Below, piece by piece: positions 59,658 to 64,000 of a stretch of 64,000 nucleotides of DNA. Below the pieces are notes generated by a model. It was not told the origin of the DNA and did not search any database. It saw nothing but the letters and a program-made list of their open reading frames with translations. The position numbers were made by a program, and so were the translations under genes. Source of the stretch: Streptomyces sp. P3 (GTDB lineage: Bacteria > Actinomycetota > Actinomycetes > Streptomycetales > Streptomycetaceae); assembly GCA_016893485.2 (NCBI GenBank), contig JAFEKX020000001.1, positions 5,659,501 to 5,723,500 on the forward strand. Reading direction: 5' to 3'. Position 1 is the stretch's first letter; every line of letters begins with the position of its first letter.

Positions 59658-60890
59658 TCAGGCGGCACTTCCGGCGGTCCAGTCGCTCCACGACATGTTC
59701 CAGCCGTTGAGCCCGTTGTCCGGGTCCACCGTCCTGTCGGGGGAGTGCTTCACGATCACGACGTCCCCGATGAGGGAGTTGTCGTAGAACCACTTGGCGT
59801 TCGTCGCGCCCTGCGCGCCCTGTACGTCCGCGAGCCCGACACACCCGTGGCTGGTGCCCGTCTGCCCGAAGGGCGGATTAGCCTGGTTGTACCAGTAGTT
59901 GCCGTGGATGAACGTCCCCGTCGAGGTCAGTCGCATCGCGTGTGGCACGTCCGGGATGTCGTACTCCCCGCCCAGGCCGACCGTCCGGCTGTCCATCCGC
60001 GTCTGCGTGAACTTCTCGGAGATCACCATCTGGCCGTTGTACGTGGTGTGTTCGGGGCTGCCGGACGAGATCGGCAGCGACTTGAGGGTCTGGCCGTCCC
60101 GTACGACCGTCATCGTCTGCGTGTTGACGTCGACCGTGGAGACCTGCGAGCGGCCGATCGTGAAGCTCACGGTCTTCTTCTGCACGCCGTACACGCCGTT
60201 CGCACCCTGCACGCCGTCCAGGTCGATCTTCATCGTGACCTTGGAACCGGCCTTCCAGTAGTCCTGCGGCCGGAAGTCCAGCCGCTGCGCGCCGAACCAG
60301 TGGCCCACGACCTGCTGCCCGGTGCTCGACGTGACCGTGATGTGCGACTGCACGGCCTTCTTGTCGCTGATCACCTTGTCGAACGTGAACGACACCGGCA
60401 TCCCCACGCCGACCGTCGTCCCGTTGTCCGGGGTGTACGTCCCGATGAAGCTGTTGCTCGAAGTGACCGTCGTGAAGATGGAGTTGGCAGCCGCGGTCTT
60501 GCCGGCGGAGTCCTTCGCGGTCGCCGATATCTGGTACTTGGTCCCGCGCTCCAACTGCTCCTTCGGCTTCCAGCTCGCGCCGTTCGCGGATATCGCGCCG
60601 TCCACGGCCTGCCCGGAGCCCGCGACCGTCATCTTCACGTCGGTAAACTTGCCGTCGCTGACCTGCACTCCGGTCGCGTTGATGGACGCGTTCGTCGAAC
60701 CGTCCTTCGCCGAGATGACGATCTTCGCGGTGGACGTCTTGGTGGTGGTGTTGCTGCCGCCGCCGTTCTTGGCGTCGGTGTTGGCGTCCGCGTTGGCGTT
60801 GCCGCCGCATGCGCTGAGGGTGAGGGTGCCGACCACCAGGGCGGCGATGGCCCCCAGTACGCGCCGCGCTGCTATGTCCGGCGTTGTCAC
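59658..60890 (-). CDS. L,D-transpeptidase lipoprotein (Ig-like domains + YkuD)
   Basis: Intact 410 residues. Lipoprotein signal LGAIAALVVGTLTLSACGG (lipobox LSAC). Two Ig-like domains (about residues 50-240) precede the YkuD catalytic domain with HGNYWYNQANPPFGQTGTSHGCVGL (catalytic His-Gly-Cys). It forms 3-3 crosslinks in peptidoglycan or attaches proteins. Contrast the inactive homologue at 17739. Confidence 0.95.
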   Translation of the reverse strand: MTTPDIAARRVLGAIAALVVGTLTLSACGGNANADANTDAKNGGGSNTTTKTSTAKIVISAKDGSTNASINATGVQVSDGKFTDVKMTVAGSGQAVDGAISANGASWKPKEQLERGTKYQISATAKDSAGKTAAANSIFTTVTSSNSFIGTYTPDNGTTVGVGMPVSFTFDKVISDKKAVQSHITVTSSTGQQVVGHWFGAQRLDFRPQDYWKAGSKVTMKIDLDGVQGANGVYGVQKKTVSFTIGRSQVSTVDVNTQTMTVVRDGQTLKSLPISSGSPEHTTYNGQMVISEKFTQTRMDSRTVGLGGEYDIPDVPHAMRLTSTGTFIHGNYWYNQANPPFGQTGTSHGCVGLADVQGAQGATNAKWFYDNSLIGDVVIVKHSPDRTVDPDNGLNGWNMSWSDWTAGSAA

Positions 60891-61124
60891 GGGCTGCTCC
60901 AGGTTCGGTGTGGTGTGCGGTGATCCGCTGTGATGCGTGGACGAAGAGGGGCGGGGGACTGCGTGGGTTCCCGGCGTTTCTCTTGGACGTCATCCGGTGA
61001 CAGAACCGGGACATATACGGGGTGGGCCGCTCGCCTTCTGCCAGTGCCGGGCTGGAGGAACGGCCGGCCCAGGTGCCGACGCCCGGGGCGGCGTGAGGGC
61101 GGCGTGGTCGCGTCTCGTCGGCAT

Positions 61125-61148
61125 GCCGGCACGCCGGCACGCCGGCAC
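61125..61148. repeat. Three tandem GCCGGCAC units (intergenic 60891-61221)
   Basis: Octamer repeat at 61125, 61133 and 61141, preceded by a variant GTCGGCAT. Nothing else is recognised in this 331-bp gap upstream of the L,D-transpeptidase gene, which should contain its promoter. Confidence 0.7.
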
Positions 61149-61221
61149 GCCTCCTCGGCTCAGCGGTCGGCTGCGGGTGGGGAGTTGGGTGGGGAGTTCG
61201 GGTGGGGGAGTAAGCGGGTGT

Positions 61222-62251
61222 CTACCCTCTGCCGTACAGCTCCTCGTACGACGGCCATGTTCCGCCTGGGCCCTCCACCGGCTCCGCTGCCCGTACCGCT
61301 CGCACGATCGCCCTGGTCACCGTCTCCGCGCCTGCCGCCAGGACCTCGTTCAGGGCCAGGGGGTTCTGCGCGTTCAGTGGGCGGGCTCCGGTGGCCAGCG
61401 TGAATACCGTGTCGCCGTCGTTCAGCAGGTGTACCGGACGTACGGCGCGTGCGATGCCGTCGTGCGCCGTGCCTGCCAGCTTTTGCGCCTGGGCCTTGGT
61501 GAGGGTGGCGTCTGTCGCTACCACCGCGAGGGTTGTGTTCAGTGGGGAGGGGTGTTCTTCGCGGTGGCCTCGGCCAGGCGTTGTCCTGCTGCCTGGTGGA
61601 CCTCTGGGTCGGGGTATTTCGCTCGGCCGCCTTGGAACAACTCCCCGTACAGCACGCCCGTTTCCGGGTCCGTGGCCGAGCCCGCCGCGTTGGCCACCAC
61701 GAGTGCCGCCACCGTGATGCCCGACTCCAGCACGATGCTCGCCGTTCCGATCCCGCCTTTCAGCTGTCCGACCACCGCCCCGTGCCGGCGCCCACGCATC
61801 CCTCCCGCACCCGCACCCCGGGGCCGCTGATCGCCGCGGCCTCGACCGCTGCCCGGCCGGTGGACGCGTCCGGTCTGGCCTTGAAGGTGCCGCCTCGTCC
61901 CAGGTCGAAGACACAGGCCGCGGGTACCACGGGTACTACGTGCAGGGGGTCGGCTCCTACCCGTACCCCGCGTCCCTGTTCCTCCAGCCAGGCCATCACC
62001 CCTGACGCGGCGTCCAGTCCGTACGCGCTGCCGCCGGTCAGGACGATCGCGTCCACCCGTTGCACCAGGTTGCGTGGGTCCAGCGCGTCCGTCTCCTTGG
62101 TGCCGGGGCCGCCACCTCTCACGTCCACGGCGGCCACCGCTCCGCCCTCCGGCGCCAGCACGACCGTGGTGCCGGTGAGCCAGCCGTCGCCCGCCCTTGT
62201 CGCATGGCCCACCCGCACGCCGGCCACGTCCGTCAATGCGTCAACTGTCAT
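61222..62251 (-). CDS. P1-family peptidase (DmpA/NylC-like Ntn hydrolase)
   Basis: About 343 residues. N-terminal DVAGVRVGHATRAGDGWLTGTTVVL, then RVDAIVLTGGSAYGLDAASGVMAWLEEQGRG. The self-cleavage site SPLN-TTLAVVATDATL gives a Thr nucleophile. Breaks near 61775 and 61550. The start ATG 62251 lies inside the 3' end of the ltrA-like gene; as written the two frames are continuous. Confidence 0.88.
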
Positions 62252-63544
62252 GGCCCCCAGTCTTGCCCAGCACCTCGTCGATCCGGGGACCTTCCGGGTT
62301 TCGGTCAGGCCGTCCGTGCCGTTGCTCCCTGCTCCGCTCTCCGCGGCCGCCATGCGTGCCGTCAGGGTCACCCCGACCGCCACCGTCAGCGCCGACACCA
62401 GGCCCGCCGCCAGTACCGCCCAGTGGCCCAGGAACGTGCAGCAGATCACCAGCAACGCGGCCACCGGGAGCACCAGTTGCTGGGCGATGCCCACCTTGTA
62501 GTGGCGGGCGTGCAGGGCCCAGACGCTGAGCAGATAGAGGGCTGTGGGGAGTGTCACCGCCGCGGAGGCCGCCAGGGTGGAGATGTGGGCCTTGCCCACC
62601 GCCTCCGTGACCGACACCTCCAGGCCCGCGCCGATCGTGGCCGCCGCAGCGAAGATCAGGTAGTGGCCGTAACCCCACAGGAACGCCTGCTGGTTGGTGC
62701 GCAGGTGCCCGTGGATCGGCACCACGAAGTAGATCCACCAGGCGGCGAACACGATCAGCAATCCGCCCGCCGCGATCGGCAGCAGCTCGCCCAGCGCGTC
62801 GTGCTCGTCCACCCCCGACTTCACCGCCACCGTCGCCGCCGCGATCGTCTCGCCCAGCACGATGATCGTGAACAGGCCGTACCGCTCGGAGATGTGGTGC
62901 GGATGCCAGGGCGTCGTGAAGTCCTTCTCCGCGTAGAGCGGCACGCACAGCTCCGCGATCACCATCACGAGGAACACCCACGCCCGCGCGTGCTCCGGCA
63001 GGACCACCAGCCCCAGCCAGCCGACCAGGCAGAGGAGCACGCCGCCCGCATACCTCAGGGCCATCGTGCGCTCCGGGCCCTGTGCCGCCCGCGCCGCCCG
63101 CAGCCACTGCGATGCCATCGCCAGCCGCATGATCAGGTAGCCGAGCCAGACGACCACGTAGTCGTGCTGGTCGAAGGCCCGCGAGACACCGGCCGCGAGG
63201 ACCAGGACGCCGGCGATCTGCACCAGGGTGATGACCCGGTACAGCACGTCGTCGTTGTCGTAGGCCGAGGCGAACCACGAGAAGTTCATCCACGCCCACC
63301 AGATGGAGAAGAACTGCATCGCGTAGTTCAGGATGCCCTCGCCCGCGTGTCCCTCGGCGACGGCGTGGGCCAGCTGGAGGCCCGCCTGCGCGATGGCCAC
63401 GACGAAGCACAGGTCGAAGAAGAGCTCCAGCGGCGAGGCGACCCGGTGCGGCTCGTCCCGGCCTCGGGCGGTGAGCGGGCGCACGGGGCGCAGGGATTTC
63501 TGGGGGCTGTGGGAGCTGGGGGAGCTGTGGGTGTCCGACGTCAT
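62241..63544 (-). CDS. Low-temperature-requirement protein A (LtrA) family membrane protein
   Basis: About 430 residues with 10-11 helices. LtrA features are ASPLELFFDLCFVVAIAQAG, AMQFFSIWWAWMNFSWFASAYDNDD, HPHHISERYGLFTIIVLGETI and LRTNQQAFLWGYGHYLIF. Its stop is unclear: the open frame continues into the P1 peptidase. An alternative frame ends GKTGGHDS at 62241, overlapping the next ATG, and I use it as the likely end. Start ATG 63544. Confidence 0.83.
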
Positions 63545-63593
63545 GGGGACTAGCACAGCAGATGACGTCCGCCGGTGGCCGTACCCTGGAGGC

Positions 63594-63770
63594 ATGAGTA
63601 CCGCCCCCGACCCCGAGCCGCGCGACCCCAAGCCCGCGCTGGTCTTCGACGACCCGCTGAGCCGGCCGTCCTCCGACGACACGGACCGCGGGTGGGGCGA
63701 GCGTCCCGAGGGCGACAGCGCCGCCGATCTGAAGCGCTTCCTCGACGAGAAGCCGCCCCACCACATCTGA
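63594..63770 (+). CDS. Conserved small acidic protein
   Basis: Intact 58 residues. PKPALVFDDPLSRPSSDDTDRGWGERP and the C-terminal DLKRFLDEKPPHHI are a pattern I recall in many Streptomyces. Function unknown. The ATG has TGGAGG. Divergent from ltrA by about 50 bp and convergent with mscL. Confidence 0.8.
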   Translation: MSTAPDPEPRDPKPALVFDDPLSRPSSDDTDRGWGERPEGDSAADLKRFLDEKPPHHI

Positions 63771-63778
63771 GCCGTCGG

Positions 63779-64000
63779 TTACGGCTCGCGGTGACCTTCG
63801 CCGCGCTGCGACGAGCGCGTCGCGGATCTCCTTGAGGACTTCCAGCTCCGTGATCTCGATGATCTCGTGCGTGCCCTCCTTGGCCTTCCGATGGGCCTCG
63901 ATCCGCGCCAGGTACTTCGACATCGGCAGGACCATCAGGAAGTAGACGACCGCCGCGGTGATCACGAAGCTGAGGGCGGCTCCCAGGACGGAGCCCCACA
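63779..64000 (-). CDS. mscL: Large-conductance mechanosensitive channel MscL, 3' part
   Basis: C-terminal part: second membrane helix ALSFVITAAVVYFLMVLPMSKYL, then the cytoplasmic helix RIEAHRKAKEGTHEIIEITELEVLKEIRDALVA. One base appears missing near 63815; repaired, it ends QRGEGHREP at TAA 63779. The N-terminus is outside the window. Osmotic safety valve of the inner membrane. Confidence 0.85.

Overview
The window is high-GC actinobacterial DNA with the hallmarks of a Streptomyces chromosome. These include very strong G/C preference at third codon positions, GTG and TTG starts, frequent ATGA/GTGA stop-start overlaps, an FbiC (coenzyme F420) gene, an XRE/DUF397 pair, a SARP-type regulator, an HrdD-like sigma factor and a GPP34 protein. 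No IS element, prophage, CRISPR array or rRNA is visible. About 40 of the roughly 55 genes are interrupted by single-base frameshifts, mostly in G or C runs, and housekeeping genes (fbiC, hrdD, fruA) are hit as often as accessory ones. I read most of these as sequence-length errors and give the intended gene span. Three loci (12637-13206, 18840-19010, 38595-38911) look like real remnants because whole motifs are missing.

Region by region: 1-1031 is the 3' part of an acyl-CoA ligase gene. 1145-4501 (minus) holds a SARP/NB-ARC/TPR regulator followed by a 61-residue protein with three NTHIT repeats. 4712-12168 is a plus-strand catabolic block: amidohydrolase, two LLM oxidoreductases, SDR, D-aminoacylase-like amidohydrolase and aldehyde dehydrogenase. 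Perfect CTGACGnnnCGTCAG palindromes sit before the block (one) and before the second LLM gene (two). A fourth lies 15 kb away, between a divergent SDR and an EthD-like gene (22101-23808), so both loci probably share one unseen regulator. 12196-18793 carries a Ddn-like F420 reductase, a dead exo/endonuclease, a PHP-domain metallohydrolase, fbiC, an L,D-transpeptidase-like protein without its catalytic His-Gly-Cys, and a DUF2165 protein. 19267-28750 has an ADP-ribosylglycohydrolase-like protein lacking metal ligands, a sodium:solute symporter, a large membrane protein and a D-Ala-D-Ala carboxypeptidase with a very long acidic N-terminus.

29028-42000 is a mixed regulator/transport region: GPP34, XRE plus DUF397, MerR, glutathione peroxidase, an ArsR-like regulator divergent from an MFS gene, a CelD-type acetyltransferase, a DUF475/TerC protein, tRNA-Arg(CCT), a tandem IclR regulator and an M6 metalloprotease. 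42260-51542 contains a TetR + DHA2 efflux pair, a MarR/extradiol dioxygenase divergent pair, a GNAT, hrdD behind a SigR/SigE-type promoter, a TetR, and a WYL/MFS divergent pair.

51543-54212 stands out: about 1.25 kb without a recognisable gene, visibly richer in A/T than its flanks and containing a strong intrinsic terminator. It leads into a 48-residue ORF coupled by GTGA to a Crp/Fnr-like regulator, then a signal-anchored protein of unknown family. 54355-58247 is the fruR-fruK-fruA fructose PTS operon. The window ends with a DUF6227 protein, an L,D-transpeptidase lipoprotein, a P1-family peptidase, an LtrA membrane protein, a small conserved acidic protein and the 3' part of mscL.
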